A DNA stretch of 64,000 nt from Aquabacter sp. L1I39 (GCF_017742835.1 NZ_CP072392.1:4611597-4675596), one strand, 5' to 3'; counted from the stretch's first letter, positions 9,314 through 19,942 are shown. Program-made: numbers and translations. The notes: generated from the letters alone by a model not told the origin.

Positions 9314-10195
9314 ATGCCCGAATTGCCCGAGGTGGAGACAGTCCGCCGCGGCCTCATCCCCGTCCTGCAAGGCGCCGTGATCGAAGAGGCGGAGGCCCGC
9401 CGCCCGGATCTGCGATGGCCCCTTCCGGAGAGCTTTGCCGAACGCCTTGCCGGCCGCCGCGTGGAAGCCATCGGCCGCCGCGCCAAGTACATCCTCGCGG
9501 ACCTGGACGGAGGGGAGGTGCTGATCCTCCATCTCGGCATGTCCGGGTCCATCCGCATCGACGGCACGCACAAGCCCCGCCGGCCGGGCGCCTTCCATTA
9601 TCCGCGCGCCGAGCCAGGGCCGCACGATCACGTCGTGTTCCGCCTCGCCGGCGGCGTCACCGTGACCTTCAACGATCCGCGGCGTTTTGGCGCCATTTTG
9701 TTGGTGCCCTATGATCGCCTGGACAGCCATCCGCTGCTGCGCGATCTCGGCCCCGAGCCGCTCGGCAACACTTTTCATGCCGAGCATCTGGCGCGCGCCT
9801 GCGCTGGCAAGCGCACCAGCCTGAAGGCGGCGCTGCTGGACCAGAAAGTGGTGGCGGGGCTCGGCAATATCTATGTGTGTGAGGCGCTGCATCGCGCGGG
9901 GCTGTCGCCGCGCCGCCAGGCTTCCAGCCTTGCCACCCGCACCGGCGCCCCGACCGCCCGCGCCGAGCGGCTGGTCACGGCCATCCGGGACGTCTTGAGG
10001 GACGCCATCCTGGCCGGCGGTTCTTCCCTGCGGGACCATCGCCGTGTGGATGGCGAACTGGGCTATTTCCAGCATGCCTTCCGCGTCTATGACCGGGAGG
10101 GGCAGCCCTGCCGCACCCTGCATTGCAAGGGGCAAGTGCAGCGCATCGTGCAAAGCGCGCGGTCCACCTTCTTCTGCCCCACCTGCCAGAGGTGA
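9314..10195 (+). CDS. mutM: Formamidopyrimidine-DNA glycosylase (MutM/Fpg)
   Basis: A 293-residue bifunctional glycosylase/AP lyase that removes 8-oxoguanine and Fapy lesions. The start at [14 protein letters not shown] supplies the catalytic N-terminal Pro after Met removal. LGMSGSIRI and [18 protein letters not shown] are family blocks. The C-terminal zinc finger is present as CRTLHC and [11 protein letters not shown]. The Met 51 codons upstream cannot be the start because Pro2 must be exposed. Confidence 0.96.
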   Translation: MPELPEVETVRRGLIPVLQGAVIEEAEARRPDLRWPLPESFAERLAGRRVEAIGRRAKYILADLDGGEVLILHLGMSGSIRIDGTHKPRRPGAFHYPRAEPGPHDHVVFRLAGGVTVTFNDPRRFGAILLVPYDRLDSHPLLRDLGPEPLGNTFHAEHLARACAGKRTSLKAALLDQKVVAGLGNIYVCEALHRAGLSPRRQASSLATRTGAPTARAERLVTAIRDVLRDAILAGGSSLRDHRRVDGELGYFQHAFRVYDREGQPCRTLHCKGQVQRIVQSARSTFFCPTCQR

Positions 10196-10294
10196 CATGC
10201 GGCGCGAGGCTTGCGCAAACCGCTTCCCTCGCGCGCGCGCGCCCTCTACACACCTTGCCCAGGCGGGCTTCAGGCCCCCATCGGGAGGCAAGAG

Positions 10295-11068
10295 ATGTCA
10301 TACGAGACAATTCAGGTCGAAACCCATGGCCGTGTCGGGCTCATCCGCCTGCACCGTCCGCAGGCCCTGAATGCTTTGAACGCGCAGATCATCCGGGAGC
10401 TGAACGCGGCCCTCGACGTCTTCGAGGCGGATCGCGGGATCGGCTGCATGGTGCTCACCGGCTCCGAGCGCGCCTTTGCCGCCGGCGCGGACATCAAGGA
10501 GATGAAGGACTTCTCTTATCCCGACACCTATCTGGATGACTTCATCACCTCCTGGGAGCGTATCTCCCGCACCCGCAAGCCGGTGATCGCCGCGGTGGCC
10601 GGCTTCGCGCTCGGCGGGGGCTGCGAGCTTGCCATGATGTGCGACTTCATCCTGGCGGGCGACAATGCCAAGTTCGGCCAGCCCGAAATCAAGATCGGCG
10701 TGATGCCCGGATCCGGCGGCACCCAGCGCCTGACGCGCTTCGTGGGCAAGTCCAAGGCCATGGAAATGTGCCTCACGGGCCGGATGATGGATGCCGCCGA
10801 GGCGGAGCGCTCCGGCCTCGTGTCCCGTGTCCTGCCGGTGGCCGATCTCCTTCCCGAGGCCCTGAAGGTGGCGGCGCAGATCGCCGACATGTCGCTGCCG
10901 GTGGCGATGATGACCAAGGAGGCGGTGAACCGCTCCTACGAGACCTCGCTCGCCGAGGGCATCCGCTTCGAGCGCCGGGTGTTCCAGTCCCAATTCGCAT
11001 TGGCGGATCAGACCGAGGGTATGGGCGCCTTCGTGGAAAAGCGCAGCCCCGGCTTCGTTCATCGCTGA
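10295..11068 (+). CDS. Enoyl-CoA hydratase
   Basis: A 257-residue crotonase-family hydratase, probably acting in fatty-acid or short-chain acyl-CoA oxidation. The oxyanion hole region [16 protein letters not shown] and the two catalytic Glu blocks [15 protein letters not shown] and [20 protein letters not shown] are all intact. GGGAGG is seven bases before the ATG. It lies 99 bases after mutM, a neighbourhood repeated in many Rhizobiales. Specificity for short-chain (crotonyl-CoA) substrates is likely but not proven. Confidence 0.93.
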   Translation: MSYETIQVETHGRVGLIRLHRPQALNALNAQIIRELNAALDVFEADRGIGCMVLTGSERAFAAGADIKEMKDFSYPDTYLDDFITSWERISRTRKPVIAAVAGFALGGGCELAMMCDFILAGDNAKFGQPEIKIGVMPGSGGTQRLTRFVGKSKAMEMCLTGRMMDAAEAERSGLVSRVLPVADLLPEALKVAAQIADMSLPVAMMTKEAVNRSYETSLAEGIRFERRVFQSQFALADQTEGMGAFVEKRSPGFVHR

Positions 11069-11087
11069 GCCTTGTCGTTAGGCATCC

Positions 11088-11121
11088 GACCGCGGCGCCT
11101 GGGCGCCGCGGTCATTTTTTT
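11088..11121 (+). terminator. Rho-independent terminator after enoyl-CoA hydratase
   Basis: A GACCGCGGCGCC/GGCGCCGCGGTC 12-bp stem with a two-base loop is followed by a run of seven T. It begins 20 bases after the stop codon. Confidence 0.9.
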
Positions 11122-11586
11122 ATGCGCATGGCCCTATGCCCTCTGTCCCGGAGCCCCAGACCACCGCCGTGTCGGCACCGCCTCGCGCGGCTTTGACGGG
11201 CGAGCTTTGCGGCAATCGGCTTTCAAACGCGTTCGCTTTTCTCGTCTCCGGTCAAATCGCCCGCTGCCGTGCGTCTTGCGCCATCGGATCGCGTCGCTCT
11301 CCCCCGATGGGGCAAAGGGGCAAAGGGGCAAAGGGGCGCCACAGACCATCTCGCCGATGATGCGCCCGCTTTTCAATGTCGGGTTTCCAAAGCGGGTGAT
11401 TCTGGTTCTGCCGTCGATCGAGAGGGGCGAGAATGGCCCCTGTGGAAAAGTCCGTCATCCCTGATTTATCAAGGCTTGGCCGTAGGTGTGGACGTGATTT
11501 CCCACATTCCGTCCCGCACGGCCGTTGACAAGCCTCCCCGCTCCCCCGTAAGAGAACGGCCTCCCGCCGCTCGCAAGAGCCGCGGA
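11122..11586. other. Gene-poor stretch before tRNA-Leu, with a GGGGCAAA tandem repeat
   Basis: No open frame here resembles a known protein. The only structure seen is 3.5 tandem copies of GGGGCAAA at 11309-11336. The tRNA-Leu promoter should lie at the right end, but no convincing hexamers were found. Confidence 0.5.
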
Positions 11587-11671
11587 GCCCAGGTGGCGGA
11601 ATTGGTAGACGCGCTGGTTTCAGGTACCAGTGGGTAACACCGTGGAGGTTCGAGTCCTCTCCTGGGCACCA
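11587..11671 (+). tRNA. tRNA-Leu (anticodon CAG)
   Basis: The acceptor strands GCCCAGG and CCTGGGC pair fully and the CCA end is encoded. The D arm (GGCGGAATTGGTAGACGC), the anticodon stem CTGGT/ACCAG with loop TTCAGGT, a long class II variable arm and the T loop GGTTCGAGTCC are all present. The anticodon CAG reads CUG codons. Integrase remnants begin 97 bases downstream, so this tRNA is the likely attachment site of a lost island. Confidence 0.95.
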
Positions 11672-11767
11672 ATGCCTTCTTAAGGCGTTGATCTGCCAAA
11701 ACTCTTTGTCTTTCATGGCCTTGGAAACCGTCTGGTGGTACAGACAGGTGGTCCAATGGTCCTCGCC

Positions 11768-12350
11768 ATGTCCCGTCCGACGAAGCACCCCAAGAGCGGC
11801 GTTTATCAGTTCCGCAGGGCCGTCCCTGATCGCCTGAGGCCCCTCCTTGGCAAGACCGAGGTGAAGCGCTCGCTCGGCACCCAAGACCCACAAGAGGCCG
11901 CATGCCGAGGTGTCAGCACAGGTGGAAGCCGAGTGGGCGGAGCTGGAGCGACTGAAGGGCGAGCCGGCAATTTATCGGACCATTATCTGACGATTGACGA
12001 GGTCAGCCGCGCCCGCCAGCTGGCCGAGGTGGCAAAGGCCCATGCGCAGGCAGCGGAGGCCCAACAGCGGCAAGCCGAGGGTGCCTATCGGCCAAGAGCC
12101 TGTTGAAGCCCGTTTCCGCCCCTGGGGCTGTCCAATGCCGCGAGGGGTGCGCCTGCTGCGAAGCCGGTGGGCAAGATGGTCAAGAAGCCCAAGTTGACGC
12201 AGAAGAGACTTACCGATGCCGAGGCCGCAGCGGTGTGCAGGCATGCGTTGAACTATCAGGGCAGGCCGAGAGGCAGGCGCCAACCTCACCCTCGCTAAGA
12301 GGCGAGTGCGCCTGCTGTGTGCTTATACCGGGGCGAGGCTGGGGGAGAGT
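11768..12350 (+). pseudogene. Decayed tyrosine-recombinase (integrase) remnant
   Basis: The N-terminal segment (SRPTKHPKSGVYQFRRAVPD, then RLRPLLGKTEVKRSLGTQDP) is typical of phage-type integrases at tRNA genes. The frame then breaks near 11895: QVEAEWAELERLKGEPAIY continues in another frame up to a stop near 11991, and Ala/Gln-rich helix remnants resume in the first frame. A further fragment, RVRLLCAYTGARLGE at about 12306-12347, matches the box I Arg motif of the catalytic domain. The rest of the catalytic domain, including the Tyr, is absent. The remnant points away from tRNA-Leu, the usual arrangement for an integrated island. Confidence 0.75.
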
Positions 12351-12961
12351 TCGCGGGCCCTGCTTTTCGCCAGCGCCACAAATTCGAGCGCCGCGAAGAG
12401 GAGAAGGCCGTACCCAAAGAGTTCCACGCACTCTTCGCTCATGTCCTTCACTGGGCGAGCATAGGCCTCCTGCAGAACGATCTGCCAGAAAGCTCCCATG
12501 CCGTACAGTCGGGCGAAGATGTAGGTGGTCATCAGGGCCGAGATGAGCAGCCCAAATGAGACGCTCTCTGTGTAGACCTTTTGCTCTTCGAGGAAGGCGT
12601 CGCGATTGATCCAGGTATATGCGAGGCCCACCAGAATCACCGGCGTGACGAGTATCTGCCATCCGTCGGAGTGGAGCATGTCCAGCCAGATGTCGTTCTC
12701 CCGAATGAGCGATGCGGTGGAGAATGTTGCGAGCAGCCAAGCGGACTTGCGCAGGGCAGCCACCTTTATGGCGGCGAGGACGAAAATCGCCGAAATGGCG
12801 AACAGAAGTATTGATTGAGATATCTCGACAAGAGACGTTTCGCCGAATGTGCCAGTTGTAGTCGCGTCGACATACATCAGGCCAAAAATCAGGCAGGTCA
12901 TAGCAGCGTATAGGGAAACGCGTGAAAGGCCGCGCACGAACGGAATATACTTATCAGGCAA
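12323..12961 (-). CDS. Hypothetical multi-pass membrane protein
   Basis: A predicted 212-residue protein with about six hydrophobic segments, for example SLYAAMTCLIFGLMYVDA, SILLFAISAIFVLAAIKVAA and ILVTPVILVGLAYTWI. No family is recognised. It has more AT-rich codons than its neighbours and lies inside the decayed tRNA-Leu island. Its last residues overlap the integrase fragment on the other strand, so the current C-terminus may have been created by insertion or deletion. Confidence 0.6.
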   Translation of the reverse strand: MPDKYIPFVRGLSRVSLYAAMTCLIFGLMYVDATTTGTFGETSLVEISQSILLFAISAIFVLAAIKVAALRKSAWLLATFSTASLIRENDIWLDMLHSDGWQILVTPVILVGLAYTWINRDAFLEEQKVYTESVSFGLLISALMTTYIFARLYGMGAFWQIVLQEAYARPVKDMSEECVELFGYGLLLFAALEFVALAKSRARELSPSLAPV

Positions 12962-13527
12962 TACAGCGGCTCCGCATTTGAGGGAGGCCCACGGTTGTGC
13001 ATTTAATGCTCAACAATCGCCCCCTGAGCCGTCAGTGATATTGCCGGATGTGGGAGGTCAGGTCAAATTCCGCTGCGTGAGGTTCTGCAGAGGTGACCGC
13101 GCGCGGCCTCGTCTGGCAGCGTGAGCAGACTCGCAGAGGCGCTCGCCCTCCCCCAGCGGCGCCCTTGCCATGGCTCCACCTTTCGCGGCGCTCGCTCCTG
13201 CCCATGGCCCACGGCTGCAAGGCAGCTCCACAGGCTCGGGCAAGCTTCAGGCGGTTACCTCACGCGCTCTTGTGGCCGAGAGAGGTCTGCAAGGGCGCGT
13301 GAGGCGCACCGTGGCGGCGGCATATCAACGGCCACCGTCGGGCGGGTCCTTTCGCAAGAGAGGGCGATGCCGCGCGTTGGCGCCCCAGGGGCTCATGCGC
13401 GACGTCACCCCTCGCCTCGAACTTGTCTTTCCGGGGACTGCGTTACTTGCCGTCCTCCCCTTGCATAGAGCCATACCCGAAGAGCCACGCCGACACGGCG
13501 GCCAGACAACTGAAATCGGAGTGCACG
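12962..13527. other. Intergenic stretch between island remnant and chemoreceptor
   Basis: No recognisable gene. Short open frames occur on both strands but have Arg/Pro/Ala-rich compositions typical of out-of-frame GC-rich DNA. TCACGCGC at about 13259 is repeated inverted as GCGCGTGA near 13296. The chemoreceptor promoter should lie in the last 150 bases. Confidence 0.45.
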
Positions 13528-15210
13528 ATGAGCCTGAAGAATTTGGCGATCCGAACAAAAATCGTTTTGATGTTCGGGCTTGTACTTCTGACCAGTCTTG
13601 TCACCGGGGGCATCATTCTTCAGGCGGAAACGACCTTGGAGAAGAATGTCGACTGGACGATCCACACTTACCATGTGCTGGACAGGGTCGACGGGATGAT
13701 GGCGGCCATGGTGGACCAGGAGACGGGCCTGCGTGGTTTTCTTTTGACGCGGAAGGATGGCAGCCTCGCACCGCTTGTGTCCGGCGAGAAAGCCTTCGCC
13801 GACAATTGGAGTGCGGCGAAGTCGCTGACCAGCGACAACCCGATCCAGCAGAAGCGGCTCGACGCCGTGCGCGAGCAGGTGGAGGACTGGCAGCGTAACG
13901 TCTCCCATTATGCCATCGACCTCATGAGGACGCCGGGTTCCGAGGATGCGGCCGTTGATGTGGAGCGCAGCGGCAAGGGCAAGGTCTATTTCGACAAGAT
14001 CCGCCTTCTGGTTGCCGAATTGAAGGAGGCGGAGAGCTCTCTCCTTGGCGTGCGCAATGAAACGATGCGTTCAGCGGAGAAAACCATCCTCGTTTCCGCC
14101 ATCGCATCTGTGGGTGCGATCCTGCTGATCGGCTGCAGTGCGGCTTTTGCCCTGAACACGCTCATCGCCGTGCCCATCCGCGCGACGGTGGCCAGCATGG
14201 AGCGCATCCGCTCTGGCGATTATGCGACCGAGGTGGGCTTCACCGAGCGCCAGGACGAGGTCGGGGCCATGAGCACGGCCTTGCGAACCTTCCGCGACAC
14301 TCTGGCGGTCGCCGAAGCGGCACGACGGGAAGAGGACAGCCGCAAGGCAGCCGAACACGAAACGCTGGCGCGGCGCGAGCATTTGGCGCAGTCCTTCGTG
14401 AAGAACATGCAGTCCCTCGCCGGCCAGTTCGCCACAACCTCCCATGACGTGGCCGGATCTGCCCGCAATCTTTCCGCCACTGCCGAGGAGACTTCCCGCC
14501 AGGCGCAGGCCGTGGCAGCGGCCGCCGAACAGGCCGCGGGCAATGTTCAAACGGTCGCCGCCTCGTCGGAGGAACTGGCAGCTTCCGTTCGCGAAATGAG
14601 CGGTCGTGTGTTCCACTCGGCCGAAGTGGCCAATGTCGCCTTCCGCGAGGCTGAGGCGTCCAACACCCGCATCAGCGAACTGGCGAAGGCGGCAAGCGCC
14701 ATCGGCGACGTCATCTCCTTGATCAAGGGTATCGCCGATCAAACGAACCTCCTCGCGCTCAATGCCACCATCGAATCGGCACGCGCGGGCGAGGCGGGCA
14801 AGGGGTTCGCTGTGGTCGCGGCCGAGGTGAAGGAACTGGCCAGCCAGACCGCCAAGGCCACCGACGACATCGCCTCCAAGGTTTCCGAGATCCAATCGGC
14901 CACGGACGGCACGGTCGCCTCCATGGCGGAGATCATCCGTGTGGTGGGGGATATCAAGTCCATCTCCACTGCCATTGCGGGTGCGGTGGAGGAGCAGGGC
15001 GCGGCCACCGGAGAGATCGCCCAGAGCTGCCAGCAGGCCGCCACGGGCACGCAACAGGTTACGGACAACATCACCGGCGTCGGTCGCGCGGCGGAAATGA
15101 CCGGCACGGCCTCAAGCCAGTTGTTGAGCCTGTCCGAAGGTCTGTCCAAGCAGGCTGGGGACCTGAGGCACGAGGTCGAGAGTTTCGTAACGCAGCTGCG
15201 CGCAGCCTGA
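13528..15210 (+). CDS. Methyl-accepting chemotaxis protein (CHASE3-like sensor)
   Basis: A 560-residue transmembrane chemoreceptor signalling to CheA/CheW. Domains in order are a TM helix near residues 10-30, a periplasmic CHASE3-like helical sensor ([19 protein letters not shown]), and a second TM helix near 190-215 ([17 protein letters not shown]). A HAMP domain follows, and then the signalling hairpin with the conserved tip [20 protein letters not shown] and [20 protein letters not shown]. There is no C-terminal CheR-binding pentapeptide. The start [12 protein letters not shown] fits a short cytoplasmic leader. It is monocistronic, so the ligand cannot be inferred. Confidence 0.93.
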   Translation: MSLKNLAIRTKIVLMFGLVLLTSLVTGGIILQAETTLEKNVDWTIHTYHVLDRVDGMMAAMVDQETGLRGFLLTRKDGSLAPLVSGEKAFADNWSAAKSLTSDNPIQQKRLDAVREQVEDWQRNVSHYAIDLMRTPGSEDAAVDVERSGKGKVYFDKIRLLVAELKEAESSLLGVRNETMRSAEKTILVSAIASVGAILLIGCSAAFALNTLIAVPIRATVASMERIRSGDYATEVGFTERQDEVGAMSTALRTFRDTLAVAEAARREEDSRKAAEHETLARREHLAQSFVKNMQSLAGQFATTSHDVAGSARNLSATAEETSRQAQAVAAAAEQAAGNVQTVAASSEELAASVREMSGRVFHSAEVANVAFREAEASNTRISELAKAASAIGDVISLIKGIADQTNLLALNATIESARAGEAGKGFAVVAAEVKELASQTAKATDDIASKVSEIQSATDGTVASMAEIIRVVGDIKSISTAIAGAVEEQGAATGEIAQSCQQAATGTQQVTDNITGVGRAAEMTGTASSQLLSLSEGLSKQAGDLRHEVESFVTQLRAA

Positions 15211-15230
15211 TCCGCGCGTCATGCAACACA

Positions 15231-15263
15231 GAGGGCGCCCCGCTGCTTTGCGAGGCGCCCTCT
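15231..15263 (+). terminator. Hairpin after chemoreceptor gene
   Basis: GAGGGCGCC and GGCGCCCTC form a perfect 9-bp stem around a ~15-base loop, 20 bases after the stop. Only a weak pyrimidine run follows, so termination is plausible but not certain. Confidence 0.6.
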
Positions 15264-15496
15264 CATCCCCACAGGTCATGCCTCCTGGCAGCCTAGTGGC
15301 GCCGGCCGGTGCAACCCGTGGTCGGCGTCTGTCGGCCTCGTGAAAACCCGTGCTTGCCTCTCGCCCACAAGGGCGGCAATCTCCGCTCAGCTTGGAGCCG
15401 GATCCGGGCAGAACCTCTTCGCACGGTCGCACGGCCCCGGCGTCCGGCGGGGAGAGGCGCTTGTGGCATCTGGAGCGGCAAGCTTGGATCGGGGAA

Positions 15497-16210
15497 ATGC
15501 GAGTCATGGTCATGGACGCTGGAAATGCCCGTCGGGCAAATGAGATGGGGCTGACAAGCGCGCTGTGGGGACGCCTCAGTCGGCGCACCTTCATGGTGGG
15601 CTCGGCGCTCGGCCTTGGTGCCCTCGGGCTCGGTGGCTGCGCCACCCCGGACGGCATGACCCTCGCCGAGGCGGAAAAGCTCTATGGCCCCTTGCCAGCG
15701 GAGAAGTTCCCCGTTCCGGCCGCGGACGTCAGCAAGCTCGATCCCAAATATTATCGCCGCACGGTGCGCTACGAGACCAAGGAAGCGCCCGGCACTATCA
15801 TTGTCGATCCAGGCAATTACTACGTCTACCGCATCGAGGAAGACGGTATGGCCACCCGCTATGGCGCCAATGTGGGCCGTGACGGCTTCCGCTGGAGCGG
15901 CGATGCCTATGTGGGCCGCAAGGGCGAATGGGCGACCTGGACCCCGCCTAAGGAAATGATCAAGCGCCAGCCTGAAGTGGCGAAGTATGCCAACGGCATG
16001 CCGGGCGGCCTGGAAAATCCGCTCGGCGCGCGCACGCTCTATCTCTACCAGAACGGCAACTACACGCTCTACACGATCTATGCGACGATCGATCCCGAAT
16101 CCATCGGCCACGGCGTGACCAGCGGCTGCGTCGGCCTCCTGACCCAGGACATGCTGGATCTTTACTCCCGCACGCCCGTGAAGACGAAGGTCGTCGTGCT
16201 GCCGGCATAG
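15497..16210 (+). CDS. L,D-transpeptidase (YkuD domain) lipoprotein
   Basis: A periplasmic L,D-transpeptidase of about 237 residues. These enzymes cross-link peptidoglycan or attach proteins to it through a catalytic Cys. The N-terminal region has RRTFMVGSALGLGALGLGGC, a twin-Arg plus lipobox-like signal ending in Cys. The YkuD domain follows, with NYYVYRIEEDG and the active-site block SIGHGVTSGCVGL holding His, Ser, Gly and Cys. The Arg that usually follows SGC(I/V) is Gly here. Several in-frame starts exist (15497, 15506, 15512, 15545), and the last would still keep the whole signal. Confidence 0.88.
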   Translation: MRVMVMDAGNARRANEMGLTSALWGRLSRRTFMVGSALGLGALGLGGCATPDGMTLAEAEKLYGPLPAEKFPVPAADVSKLDPKYYRRTVRYETKEAPGTIIVDPGNYYVYRIEEDGMATRYGANVGRDGFRWSGDAYVGRKGEWATWTPPKEMIKRQPEVAKYANGMPGGLENPLGARTLYLYQNGNYTLYTIYATIDPESIGHGVTSGCVGLLTQDMLDLYSRTPVKTKVVVLPA

Positions 16211-16354
16211 AGTACCAGCCGCGCCCAATGGGGCGCTTGTTGATTGGAAAAGAGAGATCCGCCCCAGCCATTGGAGCGGATGTGATGTCTCTTTTCCCTG
16301 ACGTCAGGCGTGGCGAGTTGAATTTGCCATATTGACGTCCTATGCGTGGGCGCC

Positions 16355-18388
16355 ATGGACATCCAGCTTGCCCCCGAAACGCCTCAGCTTTCCTTGTTCC
16401 GCCATGGGCGGCCGACAGGAAAGGCCGCCCCCTTCCTGCCCATGAGCCGGGCCGAAATGGATGCGCTCGGCTGGGATGCGTGCGACATCGTCCTGGTCAC
16501 GGGCGATGCCTATGTGGACCATCCCAGCTTCGGCATGGCAATCATCGGCCGTCTCCTGGAAGCGCAAGGGTTCCGCGTGGGCATCATCGCCCAGCCCGAC
16601 TGGCATTCGGCGGACCCGTTCAAGGCGCTGGGCAAGCCGCGCGTGTTCTTCGGCGTGACCGGCGGCAACCTGGATTCCATGGTCAACCGCTACACCTCCG
16701 ATCGGCGCCTGCGCCATGACGATGCCTATACGCCGGGCGGCGAGGGCGGCAAGCGGCCGGACCGCTGCACCATCGTCTATACCCAGCGCTGCCGCGAGGC
16801 CTATAAGGATGTGCCGATCGTGCTCGGCGGCATCGAGGCCTCCCTGCGCCGCATCGCCCATTATGACTATTGGTCGGACAAGGTGCGCCGGTCCATCCTG
16901 GCGGACGCCAAGGCCGACCTGCTGATCTATGGCAATGCGGAGCGCGCCGTGGTGGAGGTGGCGAACCGCCTGGCCGCCGGCGAGACACCGCGCGAGTTGG
17001 ATTCGATCCGCGGCCTGGCGCTGTTCCGCAAGGTGCCAGGCCATTACACCGAATTGCCCGCCGATGATCTCGATTCGGCGGACGAGGCGGCGAGCCGCGT
17101 GGCGGGCGACACCGTCATTCGCCTGCCGTCCTTCGAGGTGGTGGAGCAGGATCGCGAGGCCTATGCCCGTGCCTCCCGCGTGCTGCACCGGGAGGCCAAT
17201 CCCGGCAATGCGCGCCCGCTCGTCCAGCGCCATGGCGACCGCGATTTGTGGCTGAACCCGCCGCCCATCCCGCTCACCACCGAGGAGATGGACGCGGTCT
17301 ATGACCTGCCCTATGCGCGGGCGCCGCACCCCTCCTACGGAGATGCCAAGATCCCCGCCTGGGACATGATCAAGTTCTCGGTCACCATCATGCGCGGCTG
17401 CTTCGGCGGCTGCACCTTCTGCTCCATCACCGAGCATGAGGGGCGTGTGATCCAGAACCGGTCGGAAGGCTCGGTCCTGAAGGAGATCGAGCGTATCCGC
17501 GACAAGACGCCGGGCTTCACGGGGGTCATTTCCGACATTGGCGGGCCAACCGCCAATATGTACCGCATGGCCTGCAAGGACCCCAAGATCGAGGCCGCCT
17601 GCCGCCTGCCGTCTTGCGTCTTTCCGGACATCTGCCCGAACCTCAACACCTCTCACGACGACCTCATCCGCCTCTACCGCAAGGTGCGAGAGGTGAAAGG
17701 GGTCAAGAAGGTGATGGTCGCCTCCGGCGTGCGCTACGATCTCGCCGTGAAGAGCCCCGAATATGTGAAGGAACTGGTGACCCACCATGTGGGCGGTTAT
17801 CTGAAAATCGCGCCGGAACACACGGAGCGTGGCCCCCTCGACAAGATGATGAAGCCGGGCATCGGCACTTATGACCGGTTCAAGGAGATGTTTGACGCCG
17901 CGGTGAAGCAGGCGGGGAAGAAATACTATCTGATCCCTTATTTCATCGCCGCCCATCCCGGCACGACCGACGAGGACATGATGAACCTCGCGCTCTGGCT
18001 CAAGAAGAACCGCTATCGCGCGGATCAAGTGCAGACCTTCCTGCCCTCGCCCATGGCGACCGCCACCGCCATGTATCACACCGGCGTCAATACGCTGCGG
18101 GGCGTGCGGCGGGGCGCGAGCGACCAGGTGGAGACCATCAAGGGCCTGCGCCAGCGCCGCCTCCACAAGGCCTTCCTGCGCTATCACGACCCGGACAATT
18201 GGCCGATCCTGCGGGAGGCGCTAAAGGAGATGGGCCGGGCCGACCTCATCGGGCCTCGGCCCGATCAACTGGTGCCGGCCCACCAGCCGCCGGGCACCGG
18301 CAAGGCGGCGGGGACCAAGCGTCCCGTGCGTCCTCCGATCGGCGCCAAGCGCTTCACCACAAAGGGCGTTCCTCTGCCGCACAAATGA
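16355..18388 (+). CDS. YgiQ-family radical SAM protein
   Basis: A 677-residue cytosolic radical SAM protein of the UPF0313/YgiQ family, whose substrate is not established. The [4Fe-4S] motif CFGGCTFC is in [19 protein letters not shown] near residue 350. An N-terminal cobalamin-binding-like region precedes it ([20 protein letters not shown]), and [16 protein letters not shown] is a family signature. The C-terminus is a disordered basic tail. A GTG start nine bases upstream (16346) is also possible. The gene converges on an RsmB-type methyltransferase across a palindromic repeat element. Confidence 0.93.
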   Translation: MDIQLAPETPQLSLFRHGRPTGKAAPFLPMSRAEMDALGWDACDIVLVTGDAYVDHPSFGMAIIGRLLEAQGFRVGIIAQPDWHSADPFKALGKPRVFFGVTGGNLDSMVNRYTSDRRLRHDDAYTPGGEGGKRPDRCTIVYTQRCREAYKDVPIVLGGIEASLRRIAHYDYWSDKVRRSILADAKADLLIYGNAERAVVEVANRLAAGETPRELDSIRGLALFRKVPGHYTELPADDLDSADEAASRVAGDTVIRLPSFEVVEQDREAYARASRVLHREANPGNARPLVQRHGDRDLWLNPPPIPLTTEEMDAVYDLPYARAPHPSYGDAKIPAWDMIKFSVTIMRGCFGGCTFCSITEHEGRVIQNRSEGSVLKEIERIRDKTPGFTGVISDIGGPTANMYRMACKDPKIEAACRLPSCVFPDICPNLNTSHDDLIRLYRKVREVKGVKKVMVASGVRYDLAVKSPEYVKELVTHHVGGYLKIAPEHTERGPLDKMMKPGIGTYDRFKEMFDAAVKQAGKKYYLIPYFIAAHPGTTDEDMMNLALWLKKNRYRADQVQTFLPSPMATATAMYHTGVNTLRGVRRGASDQVETIKGLRQRRLHKAFLRYHDPDNWPILREALKEMGRADLIGPRPDQLVPAHQPPGTGKAAGTKRPVRPPIGAKRFTTKGVPLPHK

Positions 18389-18412
18389 GGCGGCGGCACC
18401 CGCGTCCTGCGG

Positions 18413-18530
18413 CTAGAGCGCGATCCGATCAGATTGAATCAATCTGACCGGTGAATCGCCCTCTCACTTATTGATAGAGAATGCATGATCCGATCAGCCT
18501 GCGGCGCAGGCTGGCGGGCGCATGCTCTAG
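18413..18530. repeat. Palindromic mobile repeat element, copy 1
   Basis: This ~118 bp element begins CTAGAGCGCG and ends GCGCATGCTCTAG, so its termini are inverted. It contains two hairpins, one around CAGATTGAATCAATCTG and one around CAGCCTGCGGCGCAGGCTG. A copy about 90% identical lies in the opposite orientation at 41485-41602. This copy fills the gap between the convergent ygiQ-like and rsmB-like genes and ends two bases before the latter's stop codon. Confidence 0.88.
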
Positions 18531-18532
18531 CC

Positions 18533-19861
18533 TCAGGGCGCGGTCGCTGCGGCCGGTGTCGCGGCGCGTTGCATGACAGCGGCGAAGAAGCCGTCCGTAT
18601 CATTGCGCGCGGGTGTTAGAGCCAGGAAGTCGGGTTGGGTGGACCCCGCCAATTGCGGCGCGGCCTCGCTCAAGGGCACCAGACGGAAATCGGGATGGGT
18701 GGCCAGGAAGGCGGCCACCTGTTCCTCATTCTCCTCTTTCAGAAGCGAGCAGGTGGCATAGACCAGCCGTCCACCCGGCTTAACCAGCCGCGCCGCGCTG
18801 TCGAGGATAGAGGCCTGAAGCGGCAGGAGATTTTCGAGTCCAGGCCCGAGAACGCGCCAGCGGGCATCCGGGTTGCGCCGCCAGGTGCCGGTGCCGCTGC
18901 AGGGCGCATCCACCAGCACACGGTCGAACCCGCCCTTGTGGCGCTTGACCCACTTGTCCCGTTCATTGGCCAGTGGCCGGGTTTCGATGTTGTGGAGGCC
19001 CGCCCGGCGGAAACGCTCGGCGGCCCGCTTCAGGCGGATGTCCAGCACGTCGCAGGCGATGACGTGGCCCTTATTGGCCATCTGGGCGGCGATGGCGAGG
19101 GTCTTGCCGCCGGCGCCGGCGCAGAAGTCCACCACCCGGTCACCGGGGCGGGCATCCACCATCAGCGCGACCAGTTGCGAGCCTTCGTCCTGGATCTCCA
19201 CCTCGCCCGTCTTCAACATGGGCAGGCGGGCGAGGGAGGGGCGCTCTCGGACCCGGATGCCGTGGGGCGCAAGGGCTGAGGGCTCGGCGGGCAGGCCGAG
19301 GTCGCGGAGCGCCTGGAGGACGCCATCGCGCTTCGCTTTCAAGGGGTTAACGCGAAGGTCGAGCGGCGCGGGGTCGAGGAGCGCGGCGAGGTCCTGCTCG
19401 AAGGTGTCCGGGAAGCGGCGGTGCAGGGCGGCGGCGGCCCAGTCCGGGCATTCGACACGCACCTCGGTTGGCATTGCAGGGGAGGTAAGGGCCGAGCCTT
19501 GCAGCTTCACCAGCAGGGCGCGCTCGTTGTCAGTCAGGCGCTCCGGCTCCAAGTGCTTGCCGCTGAAAATGTTTTTCACCTGGTCCGGGGTCTGGCGCGC
19601 GCCCAGCGCAAGCCACGCCAACAGGCGGTTGCGGGGCGTTGCTTCCCGCCCATGCCGGGTCACCCACCAGCCCAGGCGTGCGTGGTGGCGCAGCAGGGCA
19701 TAGAGCAGGTCGGAGATGAATCCCCGGTCCGCCTCGGTGAGGTGACGGTTGGCTCGGAACCAGGAGGAGACCAGGGCGTCGGCGGGGCGGGCGACGGCGT
19801 GGACTTCGGTGAGGAGGTCGAGGGTGGCTTGGAGGCGGGCGGCGTAATGCACGGGAGGCAA
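18533..19861 (-). CDS. RsmB/NOP-family RNA (cytosine-5) methyltransferase
   Basis: A 442-residue SAM-dependent RNA m5C methyltransferase, most likely acting on 16S rRNA. An N-terminal NusB-like helical domain precedes the methyltransferase domain. SAM binding is seen in VVDFCAGAGGKTLAIAAQM, and the two catalytic Cys motifs are VLVDAPCSGTGTW and LVYATCSLLKEENEEQ. Length and architecture match RsmB-like proteins of Rhizobiales. The exact target nucleotide (C967 in E. coli RsmB) is inference. Confidence 0.92.
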   Translation of the reverse strand: MPPVHYAARLQATLDLLTEVHAVARPADALVSSWFRANRHLTEADRGFISDLLYALLRHHARLGWWVTRHGREATPRNRLLAWLALGARQTPDQVKNIFSGKHLEPERLTDNERALLVKLQGSALTSPAMPTEVRVECPDWAAAALHRRFPDTFEQDLAALLDPAPLDLRVNPLKAKRDGVLQALRDLGLPAEPSALAPHGIRVRERPSLARLPMLKTGEVEIQDEGSQLVALMVDARPGDRVVDFCAGAGGKTLAIAAQMANKGHVIACDVLDIRLKRAAERFRRAGLHNIETRPLANERDKWVKRHKGGFDRVLVDAPCSGTGTWRRNPDARWRVLGPGLENLLPLQASILDSAARLVKPGGRLVYATCSLLKEENEEQVAAFLATHPDFRLVPLSEAAPQLAGSTQPDFLALTPARNDTDGFFAAVMQRAATPAAATAP

Positions 19862-19942
19862 ACCGGATTTGAGGGCTGCCGCACCTTAGAGGGGGCCGCT
19901 GGGGAGCGCCATGGCCGGGATTGGCCGAGGGAGTGGCGCAAC

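Noticed and set aside
8816..10291. A 491-residue reverse-strand open frame across rmuC and mutM
   Set aside because: Antisense to both clear genes and without any recognisable motif.
11309..11336. GGGGCAAA tandem repeat considered as a CRISPR or regulatory array
   Set aside because: The repeats are directly adjacent without spacers and number only 3.5, so simple slippage is more likely.
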